Assembly: GCF_007990755.1 (NCBI RefSeq)
Contig: NZ_BJXA01000029.1
Span: 1 to 64,000, forward strand
DNA length: 64,000 nt
Source of the DNA: Nocardia ninae NBRC 108245
Lineage (GTDB): Bacteria > Actinomycetota > Actinomycetes > Mycobacteriales > Mycobacteriaceae
Reading direction: 5' to 3'
A program made the translations under genes and the position numbers. Below the pieces are notes generated by a model that was not told the origin of the DNA, made no database searches, and saw only the letters and a program-made list of their open reading frames with translations. Numbering within the stretch: the stretch's first letter is position 1; each line of letters starts with the position of its first letter. Below, in pieces: positions 55,588 through 64,000 of the stretch.

Positions 55588-57567
55588 TCAAGGCAGGGCA
55601 ACCAGCGAGACGGTGTTGCCCGACTCGATGTTCGCGCCGACACCCGGGGTTTGCGAGACGATGAGTGAACTGTCGCTCGCCACAAGCTGTTTCACCTCTA
55701 CCTGGACACCGAGGGATTGCAGCTTGGCTCGGGCGTTGGCAACGGTCCAGCCGCGCACATCGGGCATCTTCAGCGCGTTGGAGACCAGCAGGGCGACGCC
55801 GTCACCCGATTGGATCGTCGTGCCCGCAACCGGGTCGGTGCCGATGGCCTTGTCCGCCTCGATGCTCCGATCGAACTGGGACCTGGTCTCGCGCACCGCG
55901 ATACCGGCGGCGGTGAGGATCTTGGTGGCCTCGTCGGCCGACTTGCCGCGCACGTCGGGCACCTTCACCGGCTGGGAGCCCTTGCTGCGGTACACCTTTA
56001 CCTGCGCGCCCATCGGAAGGACAACGCCGGGACCAGGATCGGTCTTGGCGAGCGTCCCCTTCGGCGCGGTATTGCCGACCTCACCCGAGTCGATCGGCTG
56101 CAACCCCGCATCGCGAATCAGCTGATTCACCTTCGTGATTGGATCACCCGGCTGGACGTCGGGCACCTTCGGTTTGCCGTTGGAGATCAGGACCGCGACG
56201 GTCGAACCCTTGGTGACCCGTGATCCCGCCGACGGGTCGCTGCCGACCACGCCGCCGACCGGCACCACATCGGAAGCCTTCTGCCGCAGCTCGGTCTCGA
56301 ACCCGGCATCCCGCAGCGCCGCGATCGCACGGTCGGAATCCATTCCGGCGATCGCCGGAACTGGGGAGTATCGGCCGACGCCGAGCCACCAGCCGCCGAC
56401 CCCGACGACCAGCGTGAGAATCGCCACAATGGCCACCCACGCCCACGTCGTGCGGCGCGACCTGCTGCGATCGGGCGCGTAGGCCTGATACGGCGAGGCT
56501 GCGTGCTGCTGACGCACCGGCTGCTCGTCGTAGCCGTTGGGCGGACCGTAATCCACCCGCGGCCGCGGCGCGGTGACCACCTTCGTGTGCTGCACCGTCG
56601 GCGGCGTGTAGGGCTCGGGTGCGGGCATCGCCGCGGCCTGCTGCGGAGGCGGCGTGGCCACCTTGTAGCTCGCGCTCAAATGCTCGGCCGACTCCTGCGG
56701 CGCGGGCACCCGATACGGCGGCAGGTTCAGCTTCGCGCCGATGTGCCGCAGCGCGGCCGCCATCTCGTTCGCGTCGGTGAACCGGTGCGCGGGCTCGCGC
56801 GCGGTGGCCTTCGCGACCAGCTCGTCGAACTCCGGCGGCACACCCGAGATGAACCGGCTCGGGCTCGGCACGTCGTTCTCGATCCGCTGATACGCCACTG
56901 ACAGCGAGGTATCGCCGGTGAACGGCACCTTGCCGGTGAGCAGCTCGAAGATCAGCACGCCGAACGAGTACACGTCACTGCGCGCGTCGGCCGTGCCGGT
57001 GGTCACCTGTTCGGGGGACAGGTACGCGGCAGTGCCGAGAATCACGCTGGCCGAGGTCGTATTGGCCGCCGCGACCGCGCGAACCAGGCCGAAATCGGCG
57101 ATCTTCACCTCGCCCGCATCGGAGATCAGCACGTTCTCCGGCTTCACGTCCCGGTGCACCAGCCCCGCCGAGTGTGCGACACCGATCGCGGCGAGCACCG
57201 GCTCGGCCACCGCGCGCACCGCATGCGGCGGCATCGGCCCGCGCTCGCGCAGCAACTCGCGCAGCGTGCCGCCCTCGACCAACTCCATGATCAGGAACGG
57301 ATACTCACCGTCGACACCCTGGTCGTATACCGCGACCAGCGACGAATGCTTCAGCTTGGCGACCGCGCGGGCCTCGAACTCGAAACGCGACAGGAACTGC
57401 GGGTCACCGGCGAACTTCGGGTCCATCACCTTGATGGCCACCGGCCGGTCCAGGCGGGTGTCGACGCCCCGGAAGACCATCGACATGCCGCCGCGGGCGA
57501 TCGGCGCATCGATCCGATAGCGCCCTTCCAGCATCTGGCCGATCAATTGATGTCCTCCGGCTTTCAC
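55588..57567 (-). CDS. pknL: Serine/threonine protein kinase with PASTA domains, PknL-like
   Basis: 659 residues from the GTG at 57567. Kinase domain at about 15-280: glycine-rich ARGGMSMVF, Lys46 in VAIKVMD, HRDVKPEN with Asp140, DFG at 158-160, and activation loop with TTSASVILGTAAYLSPEQ. A Pro-rich juxtamembrane region and one membrane helix (WAWVAIVAILTLVVGVGGWW) follow, then four PASTA repeats outside. M. tuberculosis PknL lacks PASTA repeats. PASTA domains bind muropeptides or lipid II. The divergent gene encodes the homologue of the known PknL substrate Rv2175c. Confidence 0.93.
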   Translation of the reverse strand: MKAGGHQLIGQMLEGRYRIDAPIARGGMSMVFRGVDTRLDRPVAIKVMDPKFAGDPQFLSRFEFEARAVAKLKHSSLVAVYDQGVDGEYPFLIMELVEGGTLRELLRERGPMPPHAVRAVAEPVLAAIGVAHSAGLVHRDVKPENVLISDAGEVKIADFGLVRAVAAANTTSASVILGTAAYLSPEQVTTGTADARSDVYSFGVLIFELLTGKVPFTGDTSLSVAYQRIENDVPSPSRFISGVPPEFDELVAKATAREPAHRFTDANEMAAALRHIGAKLNLPPYRVPAPQESAEHLSASYKVATPPPQQAAAMPAPEPYTPPTVQHTKVVTAPRPRVDYGPPNGYDEQPVRQQHAASPYQAYAPDRSRSRRTTWAWVAIVAILTLVVGVGGWWLGVGRYSPVPAIAGMDSDRAIAALRDAGFETELRQKASDVVPVGGVVGSDPSAGSRVTKGSTVAVLISNGKPKVPDVQPGDPITKVNQLIRDAGLQPIDSGEVGNTAPKGTLAKTDPGPGVVLPMGAQVKVYRSKGSQPVKVPDVRGKSADEATKILTAAGIAVRETRSQFDRSIEADKAIGTDPVAGTTIQSGDGVALLVSNALKMPDVRGWTVANARAKLQSLGVQVEVKQLVASDSSLIVSQTPGVGANIESGNTVSLVALP

Positions 57568-57682
57568 AAAGTTCTCACCCCTCGCGGTTCGTCCCACAAG
57601 CGATCGACCGCCCCGTGCGGCCCTCACGATGGTATCGACCAAACGCACCCGGGTGTCTCACGACTTGCTGCGAGCGACCGTC

Positions 57683-57688
57683 TACCGT
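57683..57688 (+). promoter_or_regulatory. -10 box for the Rv2175c-like gene
   Basis: TACCGT, seven bases before the GTG at 57696. Confidence 0.58.
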
Positions 57689-57695
57689 TATCCGC

Positions 57696-58061
57696 GTGAG
57701 TGCATTTCCCTGCAGTGATGATGTCCTTCCGGAGTCCGTGGCACTGCTGCCGCTGCCCGAGGTGGCCGACAGACTCGGGCTCGTGGTGACCCGCGTCCAT
57801 CAGATGCTGCGCGACCACCAACTACTCGCCGTCCGCCGTGACGGCGTCGTGAGCGTCCCCGAACGATTCTTCGACGACGACGGGGTGGTCAGGTTCCTGC
57901 CCGGCCTGATCACCGTGATGAAGGACGCCAAATACACCGACGAGGAGATTCTGGAATGGATCTTCACCGAGGACGACAGTCTTCCCGGTACGCCGGTCGA
58001 CGCGTTGCACGGGCCGCTGGCGCGTGAGGTCATCCGTCGCGCCGCTGCTGACCCGTTCTGA
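57696..58061 (+). CDS. Rv2175c-like winged-helix DNA-binding protein
   Basis: 121 residues. The N-terminal half is a winged-helix domain (LLPLPEVADRLGLVVTRVHQMLRDHQL, then AVRRDGVVSVPERFF); the C-terminal half has FLPGLITVMKDAKYTDEEILEWIFTEDDSLPG. M. tuberculosis Rv2175c binds DNA and is phosphorylated by PknL, which reduces binding. The divergent placement with pknL is kept here. The leaderless promoter box fixes the start; upstream in-frame codons are not conserved. Confidence 0.9.
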   Translation: MSAFPCSDDVLPESVALLPLPEVADRLGLVVTRVHQMLRDHQLLAVRRDGVVSVPERFFDDDGVVRFLPGLITVMKDAKYTDEEILEWIFTEDDSLPGTPVDALHGPLAREVIRRAAADPF

Positions 58062-58080
58062 GTAAGCCGCGCACATAGCA

Positions 58081-58130
58081 CAGAGTCATATGGTCGCTGA
58101 ACGATCTAGACCAGCGACCATATGACTCTG
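58081..58130. terminator. Strong bidirectional hairpin between Rv2175c-like gene and crtB
   Basis: Perfect 18-bp stem (CAGAGTCATATGGTCGCT and complement; a G-C pair extends it to 19) with a 12-14-base loop. It lies midway between convergent genes. Confidence 0.88.
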
Positions 58131-58134
58131 ATCT

Positions 58135-59202
58135 TCACGCGCCCCTCCGGGTGGCAGCGGCGAAGTGCCGTGCGGCCACGCGGAGGCGGTGGTGGCGGGG
58201 AACTACGGCGCGGTGGCTGAAGATGGCGTAGTCGGCGGCTTCGATGCGGTCGAGGATGTTTGCGTAGAGGACGGCGGCGGTGCGGATTGCCGGGCGGACT
58301 CGTGGTTCGAGTAGGTCTATGCCGGGTTCGGCGTTGCGGTAGATGTCGCGGTTGATCGCGATGAGGTGGGCCAAGGCTCGGCGGACTCGGGGATCGGTGC
58401 GCCGGGTGTGGCGGCAGTGCATGAGCAGGTTGTGGTCTACGCCGAAGGCGGCGAGCTCGTCGGTGGGGAGGTAGACCCGGCCGCGGTCGAGGTCTTCGGC
58501 GACGTCGCGCAGGAAGTTGGTGAGCTGGAACGCTTCGCCGAGGGCGGCGGCGGGCGGTTCGGCTTCGGCGATCGGGCACACGGTGCCGAGGATGGGTAGC
58601 ACTTGGAGGCCGATGGCGGCGGCTGAGCCGGTCATGTATCGGCGCAGCTCGATCATGGTGGCGTAGCGGTCGCGGAAGTGCGCGGTGCCGGGGACGTCCA
58701 TCCGCATGGAGTCCAGGAACGTCCAGAAGTGCTGTGCGCCTATGTCGTAACGGTGGATGGTGTCGGCGACGGCGAGCAGGATCATGGAGCGCGGGGTTCG
58801 ATCCCGAGCGGTCGGTGCCGAACTCTGCCAAACCTCTTGCGGCCCAGCAGCTCCCTGATCGGGCACACCGAGTTCCAATGCGATCCGCAGCTGCTTCTCG
58901 ATCAGATCGAGCTCACCGGCCGGACCGTGCTCGGGTAGTTCGCGCTCCCGCGTATCCCCCGGATAATGCTGTGCGACATCGGTTTCCGCATGATCGACGA
59001 TGTCGTCCACCATCCGGGCAAACGCATACAGCGCATGCACCGCCGGCCGACGTTCCGCCGACAGTAACCGCGTCGCCAGAAAGTAGGTCCGCCCGTGCTC
59101 CGCCGCGATCCGCTTGCATTCCCGATACGCGTGCGCGAGCTCGGTGGTGTGCCGGCTTGCGGCGTACGGCCGGCCCGCGGCATGCGGCCCGCCGCGAATC
59201 AT
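58135..59202 (-). CDS. crtB: Phytoene synthase
   Basis: Condenses two geranylgeranyl diphosphates into phytoene, the first carotenoid. It has 355 residues. Squalene/phytoene synthase motifs are YAFARMVDDIVDHAE (first Asp-rich site), RYMTGSAAAIGLQVLP, and FQLTNFLRDVAEDLDRGRVYLP (second Asp-rich site). The ATG overlaps the mptA stop codon by four bases. It is the last gene of the leftward cluster after idsA, crtI and mptA. The extended frame upstream to 59445 lies inside mptA and is not used. Confidence 0.93.
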   Translation of the reverse strand: MIRGGPHAAGRPYAASRHTTELAHAYRECKRIAAEHGRTYFLATRLLSAERRPAVHALYAFARMVDDIVDHAETDVAQHYPGDTRERELPEHGPAGELDLIEKQLRIALELGVPDQGAAGPQEVWQSSAPTARDRTPRSMILLAVADTIHRYDIGAQHFWTFLDSMRMDVPGTAHFRDRYATMIELRRYMTGSAAAIGLQVLPILGTVCPIAEAEPPAAALGEAFQLTNFLRDVAEDLDRGRVYLPTDELAAFGVDHNLLMHCRHTRRTDPRVRRALAHLIAINRDIYRNAEPGIDLLEPRVRPAIRTAAVLYANILDRIEAADYAIFSHRAVVPRHHRLRVAARHFAAATRRGA

Positions 59203-60902
59203 GACCGTGCGTGCGTGGCCGGGTCGATGCTCGGCGGTGTGGCCCGCAACCGCAGCGGGTCGACCTTGCGCAGCGACATCGCGGCCACCACGGCGGCGAA
59301 GGTCGCCAGCGCGACGTGCATGAAGCTGTACAACCCGATCGAGCCGTCCGGTTGGAACACCAGCATCAGCCAGGTACACAAGCCGACCAGCACCATCAAT
59401 GTCGTGGTGGAGAGCGCGAATCCGGCGGCGAGCGCCAGCGGCCACGAGTAGTACCAGGGCAGCGCGGCGGGGGAGAGGATGACGATCCCGACGAACGCGA
59501 TCAGGATGCCGAATACGGCCTCACGCTCGCTGTGCCGGAAGCGCCACCAGGCCCACACGAGCACGGCCACCAGGGCGATCGCACAGATCCCCCTGGTCAC
59601 CGCGAGGACCTTCCCCGAGTCGAACGAGGTCACCCAGCCGACCGCGTGCATCATGATCGTCGGCAGCGACAGCCAGTTGATGATCTTCTTCGATCCGGAT
59701 AGCGCGGTGAGCCAGCCGATGCCGACGCCCGCGATGGCCGAGGCGGCCGCGAAGACGAGGGCGAACACGGTCAGCCCGAGCCCGGCGATCTTGGCGAACA
59801 TCAGCGCGGGGTGCGGCATGTCCTCGGTGGGTTTCGCCGCGTCGTGTGGTTTCTCGCTCTCCGGCAGGTTCTCCGGGTCGCGCCCGGCGCGCTGCGCGGC
59901 CCGCTTCTCGCGTTCGTGCAGCATCCAGATCCACACCAGGAACGGCAACGCGATGCCTGCCGTGGCCTTGATCGCCACCCCGATGGCGACCACCACGATG
60001 CCCGCCACATGGTGGCGTTCCAGCACCAGCGCGATGCCCGCGCACATCAGCCCGACCATCAGCATCTCGTTGTGCACGCCGCCGAACAGGTGGATGAGCA
60101 CGAGGGGGTTGAGCACGGCGAGCCACAGGGCGACGGTGGGCTTGCCGCCGAGGTGTTTGGTCAGATAGGGCACCGCCCACATCATCAGCGCGAGGCCGGG
60201 CAGCATCACCAGCCGCATCGCGATGGTGCCCGCGACCACGTTGTCACCGGTGATAGTGGTAATGCCGCGGCCGAGCAGCAGGAAGATCGGGCCGTACGGC
60301 GCGGTGGTGAGCTTCCACACCGGGCTGACGTTGTCGAGCAGCACGCCGGGGTTCTTCACCGGTGCGTCGACGTAGGGGTCGTAACCGTCACGCAGCAGCG
60401 CGCCCTGCGCGAGATACGAGTAGACGTCCTGGCTGAACATCGGCACCGCGAACAGCAGCGGGGTGATCCAGATACCGACGATCGCGCGTAACTCGTTGAG
60501 CGTCACGCCCGCATCGAGCCGGTCGCCCTTGCCGATCGTGGTGCGGCCGAGTCGCACCCATGCGGTGATCATCAGCAGCACGCCGATCCAGATCACGATG
60601 GTGGACAGGGCGTACCCGTGGCCGAACCGTAGCCAGGACAGGTGCAGCGCCTCGAGAATCGGGTCGCGCTTGCGCGTGCTACCCGCGCCGAAGCCACCGA
60701 AGGTGATCATGATCGCGCCGTAGAAGCCGAGCATCGCGGCGTGCCCCTCGGGGCTGCGCAGGAAGACGGCGACTGTGCGCATCCACGACCGCACACCTGG
60801 TGGCTCGGCGGTGGCCGATTCGCGCTTCGCTGCGGTGTTGGGTGCTCGGCCGGTGATTTGTGTCAATGTGGCCTCTGCGGCGCGCGTTTCGGGGGATGCC
60901 AT
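59199..60902 (-). CDS. mptA: Alpha-(1->6)-mannopyranosyltransferase of the MptA family
   Basis: Polyprenyl-phosphomannose-dependent GT-C enzyme that extends the mannan backbone of lipomannan outside the membrane. It has 567 residues with about 13 predicted helices. The GT-C loop appears after the first helices (MFSQDVYSYLAQGALLRDGYDPY, with the catalytic Asp of the SQD motif). It is homologous to M. tuberculosis Rv2174, which also sits beside idsA2 and pknL. Here it lies between the two carotenoid genes crtI and crtB and overlaps crtB by four bases. ATG at 60902 chosen with GGGGGGACC upstream. Confidence 0.92.
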   Translation of the reverse strand: MASPETRAAEATLTQITGRAPNTAAKRESATAEPPGVRSWMRTVAVFLRSPEGHAAMLGFYGAIMITFGGFGAGSTRKRDPILEALHLSWLRFGHGYALSTIVIWIGVLLMITAWVRLGRTTIGKGDRLDAGVTLNELRAIVGIWITPLLFAVPMFSQDVYSYLAQGALLRDGYDPYVDAPVKNPGVLLDNVSPVWKLTTAPYGPIFLLLGRGITTITGDNVVAGTIAMRLVMLPGLALMMWAVPYLTKHLGGKPTVALWLAVLNPLVLIHLFGGVHNEMLMVGLMCAGIALVLERHHVAGIVVVAIGVAIKATAGIALPFLVWIWMLHEREKRAAQRAGRDPENLPESEKPHDAAKPTEDMPHPALMFAKIAGLGLTVFALVFAAASAIAGVGIGWLTALSGSKKIINWLSLPTIMMHAVGWVTSFDSGKVLAVTRGICAIALVAVLVWAWWRFRHSEREAVFGILIAFVGIVILSPAALPWYYSWPLALAAGFALSTTTLMVLVGLCTWLMLVFQPDGSIGLYSFMHVALATFAAVVAAMSLRKVDPLRLRATPPSIDPATHARS

Positions 60903-60965
60903 CTGGTGTCGGTCCCCCCGAATGGTCAGCGGTCGCAACCGCGAGTGAATAGGTCGGCGCCTAGT

Positions 60966-62702
60966 TTACGGCGTCGCCGGGAACACTATCTCGCTGGTAC
61001 GCGCGGTTTCATCTCGAGCAGGATGCGTATCGCCGGTAATACGGTTTGCCGCCAGTTTTCCGGACAGCACCGCGGTTGGCACCCCGACGCCCGGCGTGGT
61101 GCCGCAACCAGCGATAACTACGTTGTCGCTGGTGCGCGGAAAATTGCGCGAGCGAAATGGCCCGGTCTGCCGGAACAGGTGCGCCGCGGAGAACGGAGTA
61201 CCGGCCAGCATGCCCTGGTCACGCCAGGTCTGCGGGGTGTCGAGATGGTCGACGGTGAATTGTGTGGCAATACCGTCGTAACCCCGCCTTTCCAGTTCGT
61301 CGAGCAGCTCACGCAGGTACGCCGGGCCGATTCGGGCCCAGTCCAAGGGCGCGGCATCCAGGTTCGGGCAGGGCGCCAGCAACGAGAACGGTTCGTGTTG
61401 TCCGTCGGCCCGGCTGATGTAGAGGCCGGGGTCGGTGAGCGCCGGACGGGTCAGCAACAACGACGGGTCGCTCATCAACCGGCCCCGTCGCCCCGCGATC
61501 TCGGCGAAGGTCTGGTCCCACGCCGCACCGAACTCGATGGTGTGGTGGGCCTGGACCGGCCAGGTGCGCGCGATCTCGGCGGGCACCGTGCCGTGCGCGA
61601 CGACCGCGGAGGGTGCCGCGCGCAGCCCGCGACGGCGGCGCACGCCGTAGCGGTCGACGGAGCCGAGGTCGACGGTCAGCACCAGGGCATCGCAGTCGAA
61701 GGCGCGGCCGTCCGCGGTGCGCACCCGCTCGGCCCGCCGGCCGGCGTAGTCCACCGTGGTCACCTCGGTGCCCAGTTCCAGCGTGCCGCCCGCGGCGGTG
61801 AACGCCTCGGCCATTGCCGCCGCGATGGCCCGCATCCCGCCTTCGGGGTAGTAGACACCGAGCGAGGTGTCCATGTGCGGGATCGCGCCGTACACCGCGA
61901 GCGCCTGCGCGGGCGGCAGTCCGGCGTAGAGGGCCTGGAAGGTGAACAGGCGCGCCAGACGCGGGTCGTTCAGGATCCGGTGCACCTTCGGTCCCAGCCT
62001 GCCGAACCCGCCGAGGCGCACCAAAGCCGCCAGCGCCCTGCGCTTTTCGGGCACCCGCAACATGTCCAGTGGTGAATCGAAGTTGGTGTCCATGAACTCG
62101 GCGAACTCCGCCGCGTAGATCCGCGCCAGCCAGTCGCGTAGTCGCCGATAGCGCCGCGCCTCCGCCGGGCCGCACACCAGGGCGACCTCCTCGGCCATCG
62201 CGTCGGGGTCGGCGAACACCCGCAGCGTCGCGCCGTCGGCGAACTTGGCGTGATAGCTCGGCGCCAGCTGATGGATGCGCAGCGCGGGCTTGCAGGTCTG
62301 CGGCGTCCGCCCGACCGCGGCCAGCGCGTCGGTGATCAGCTCCGGCAGCGTCAACACGGTTGCGCCGGAATCGATCTCGTAGTCCGGACCCTGGTAGCGC
62401 CCGACCCGTCCGCCCGGATGGTCGGCTCGCTCCAGCAGCGTGACCTTGCGGCCCGCGCCGGTGAGATACAGCGCGGCGGAGAGCCCGGCCAGCCCGGCAC
62501 CGACCACGACAACGCGATCCGTGGGCCCGGCAACGGTTTTCACCGAATGGGTGGTGCGCTGCCGGTCACGATCGGGTGTGACGATCGGCATACCCCGGAC
62601 GAGCAGTGGAAGATCGGCCTCGCGTCGTCGCGGCGCGCGAGTGCTCTGTGCGGTCTCGGGCTTTCCCGTCTCGGGATAACCCTGAGCGCCACCGTCTTTC
62701 AT
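60966..62702 (-). CDS. crtI: Phytoene desaturase
   Basis: FAD-dependent enzyme that introduces double bases into phytoene toward lycopene-type carotenoids. It has 578 residues. A leader of about 65 polar residues precedes the dinucleotide motif VVVVGAGLAGLSAALYL and GGRVGRYQGPDYEIDSGATVL. The C-terminal CrtI signature shows as NVVIAGCGTTPGVGVPTAVLSGKLAANRI, close to the usual form. The ATG at 62702 has AGAGGAG upstream. The 64-bp gap to mptA suggests one transcript. Relatives include diapophytoene desaturases, so the exact substrate rests on the IdsA/CrtB context. Confidence 0.92.
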   Translation of the reverse strand: MKDGGAQGYPETGKPETAQSTRAPRRREADLPLLVRGMPIVTPDRDRQRTTHSVKTVAGPTDRVVVVGAGLAGLSAALYLTGAGRKVTLLERADHPGGRVGRYQGPDYEIDSGATVLTLPELITDALAAVGRTPQTCKPALRIHQLAPSYHAKFADGATLRVFADPDAMAEEVALVCGPAEARRYRRLRDWLARIYAAEFAEFMDTNFDSPLDMLRVPEKRRALAALVRLGGFGRLGPKVHRILNDPRLARLFTFQALYAGLPPAQALAVYGAIPHMDTSLGVYYPEGGMRAIAAAMAEAFTAAGGTLELGTEVTTVDYAGRRAERVRTADGRAFDCDALVLTVDLGSVDRYGVRRRRGLRAAPSAVVAHGTVPAEIARTWPVQAHHTIEFGAAWDQTFAEIAGRRGRLMSDPSLLLTRPALTDPGLYISRADGQHEPFSLLAPCPNLDAAPLDWARIGPAYLRELLDELERRGYDGIATQFTVDHLDTPQTWRDQGMLAGTPFSAAHLFRQTGPFRSRNFPRTSDNVVIAGCGTTPGVGVPTAVLSGKLAANRITGDTHPARDETARTSEIVFPATP

Positions 62703-62783
62703 ACAGTTCTCCTCTTCACGCACGCATCGGGTCGACGCCGGCACCGAGCCGGGTTACCCAGCCGGCCGGTCGCGCAACCACTT

Positions 62784-63935
62784 TCAGGCTGTGCGTTTGG
62801 TCGCCGCCAAAGCCATGGCGCGCAACCGCTCCTTCGCGGCCGGTGTCGCCGTGCTGGATTCGATGGCGGCCAGTCCGGCGTCGGTGAGCTCGGTGATCCG
62901 GCGCTCCACCTCGTCCACGGCACCGAGATCGGTGATGACGGCGCGCAGCCGCGCGACCTCCTCCGGTGCCAGATCGGTGCCGATGCTGGTGCGCAGCAGC
63001 TTCGCCGCGGCCGGGTCGGCCTCGTCCGCCCTGGCCAGCGCCTCGGCGAGTAGCACGGTGCGCTTGCCCTCGCGCAGGTCGTCGCCGGACGGCTTGCCGG
63101 TGACGGCGGGATCGCCGAACACCCCGAGCAGGTCGTCGCGCAGCTGGAAGGCGATGCCGATGTCGGTGCCGAAGGTGCGGTAGGCCTCGACCAGCCCCTG
63201 GTCCGCGTCGGCGATGGCCGCGCCGAGGTGCAGCGGGCGTTCGACGGTGTAGGCGGCGGTCTTGTACCGGTTGATCCGCAGCGCGGCCTCGACCGATTCG
63301 TCGGCGCCCGCCTCACCGTGGATATCGAGGAGCTGGCCACCGAGCACCTCGGTGCGCATGCCCGCCCACACCGGCGCGAACCGGGCGATCGCCGCCGGGT
63401 CCAGCCCGGAGGCGTGCACCATGTCGTCGGCCCAGGCCAGCGCCAGGTCACCGACCAGGATCGCGACGCTGGCGCCGAAGTGCGCGGAGTCGCCCGCCCA
63501 GGCGCGGTCGCGGTGGCGCTGCTCGAAGTCGACGTGCACCGTCGGGAAGCGGCGGCGGGTCCGCGAGGAGTCGATGATGTCGTCGTGGATCAGCGCGCAG
63601 GCCTGCACGAGTTCCAGCGCCGAGCACGCGGTCAGCACCGCGTCCGCGTCCGGTCCGCCTGCGTCGCCGCCCGCGCCGAGCCAGCCGGTCCAGGCGAACG
63701 CGGGCCTGGTGCGCTTGCCGCCGCGCAGCACGAACAGCTCCAGCGCGTCCGCGGCCTCCACGAAGACCGGGCCCAGCTGCTGGACCAGGCCGCGCCGGGT
63801 GGCGAAGAACCTGGTCAGGGCGTCTTCCACGGCGGCGACGAAGGCCGGCGTACCCGGCTGGGGTGCGACGAGCTCCGCCGCGGAGGTGCGGTGAGGCGTC
63901 TGGGTACCGGATCCGGCGGACAGGGGAGCCTCCAA
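62784..63935 (-). CDS. idsA: Polyprenyl diphosphate synthase (geranylgeranyl diphosphate synthase type)
   Basis: Makes the C15-C20 prenyl diphosphate that feeds CrtB. 383 residues from the TTG at 63935. GGKRTRP near residue 72, first Asp-rich motif DDIID near 117, KTAAYTVERPL near 220, second motif DDLLGVFGDP (DDxxG form) near 260, GKPSGDDLREGKRT near 275. Similar to M. tuberculosis IdsA2 (Rv2173), which sits next to mptA there too. The frame remains open to the window edge, so the true start may lie beyond 64000, although no conserved sequence is expected there. Leads the leftward crt cluster, 81 bases before crtI. Confidence 0.92.
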   Translation of the reverse strand: MEAPLSAGSGTQTPHRTSAAELVAPQPGTPAFVAAVEDALTRFFATRRGLVQQLGPVFVEAADALELFVLRGGKRTRPAFAWTGWLGAGGDAGGPDADAVLTACSALELVQACALIHDDIIDSSRTRRRFPTVHVDFEQRHRDRAWAGDSAHFGASVAILVGDLALAWADDMVHASGLDPAAIARFAPVWAGMRTEVLGGQLLDIHGEAGADESVEAALRINRYKTAAYTVERPLHLGAAIADADQGLVEAYRTFGTDIGIAFQLRDDLLGVFGDPAVTGKPSGDDLREGKRTVLLAEALARADEADPAAAKLLRTSIGTDLAPEEVARLRAVITDLGAVDEVERRITELTDAGLAAIESSTATPAAKERLRAMALAATKRTA

Positions 63936-64000
63936 GGTCGTGCGGTCGTGGACGCGTGGTGCCCGGCACTGCCTGTCGCGTCCCGGTGCGGTCTGGTCCG

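Overview
The window is high-GC chromosomal DNA from a mycolate-type actinomycete, most probably a Nocardia. Three things point there. The genes follow, with local insertions and inversions, the Mycobacterium tuberculosis order from dlaT/sucB (Rv2215) to idsA2 (Rv2173). Several proteins match characteristic actinobacterial families closely: CtaF, a PknL/Rv2175c pair, PimB', MptA and an AdoK-type nucleoside kinase. The M. tuberculosis fadD15 and mmpS3 genes are missing at their expected places, while carotenoid genes are present. M. tuberculosis locus names are used from memory for comparison; no database search was run.

Layout. 1-8.5 kb: partial sucB, a small conserved gene, pepA with a TetR-type regulator, a GNAT acetyltransferase, gcvT, ilvE and a metallo-beta-lactamase-fold hydrolase. 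9.3-14.3 kb: cobS, cobT and cobU, separated by unusual tandem-repeat spacers, then a DJ-1/AraC regulator and a 52-residue membrane protein. 14.8-22.1 kb: DUF3043 protein, IscA/ErpA-type protein, adoK, asnB, ctaC and ctaF. 22.5-31.9 kb is more accessory: a degenerate SDR, an FAD oxidoreductase, a Tat-exported PhoD phosphatase, a VOC protein, and a flavin monooxygenase, SDR and TetR group whose 5' region holds twin operator-like palindromes and a possible leader peptide. 32-41.4 kb is a cell-envelope block read leftwards: two NlpC/P60 hydrolases, a membrane-anchored HELTH protein, PimB', two small START/SRPBCC proteins, an ArsA-like ATPase, a repeat-bearing Rv2183c-like protein, glucokinase and PlsC. 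42-46.5 kb: an exonuclease/GIY-YIG protein, a stand-alone RAM-domain protein, a small secreted protein and trpD. 46.8-51.2 kb: ctaE-qcrC-qcrA-qcrB, which with ctaC and ctaF encode much of the bcc-aa3 respiratory supercomplex. 53.4-64 kb: RNase AS, aroG, pknL and the Rv2175c homologue, then a leftward crtB-mptA-crtI-idsA cluster.

The clearest foreign insert is at 51.2-53.4 kb: a COG1106-type AAA ATPase (RloA/AbiL-like) followed by an RloB-family protein, a probable anti-phage pair. It sits exactly in the terminator between the convergent genes qcrB and RNase AS. The junction is present twice, as two 81-bp direct repeats about 89% identical, one on each side, and the left repeat keeps a six-codon remnant of the RNase AS gene. 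The differences spare the terminator stem and the RNase AS protein sequence, which suggests recombination with a related strain's junction rather than a recent target-site duplication.

Two genome-wide habits also show. At least fifteen genes have a TANNNT box ending 6-7 bases before the start codon and are probably transcribed without a leader. Intergenic spaces are crowded with short tandem arrays (23, 26, about 34, 42, 72, about 75 and 129 bp units) and with a dispersed palindrome family carrying TTTGCCGC next to its right arm.
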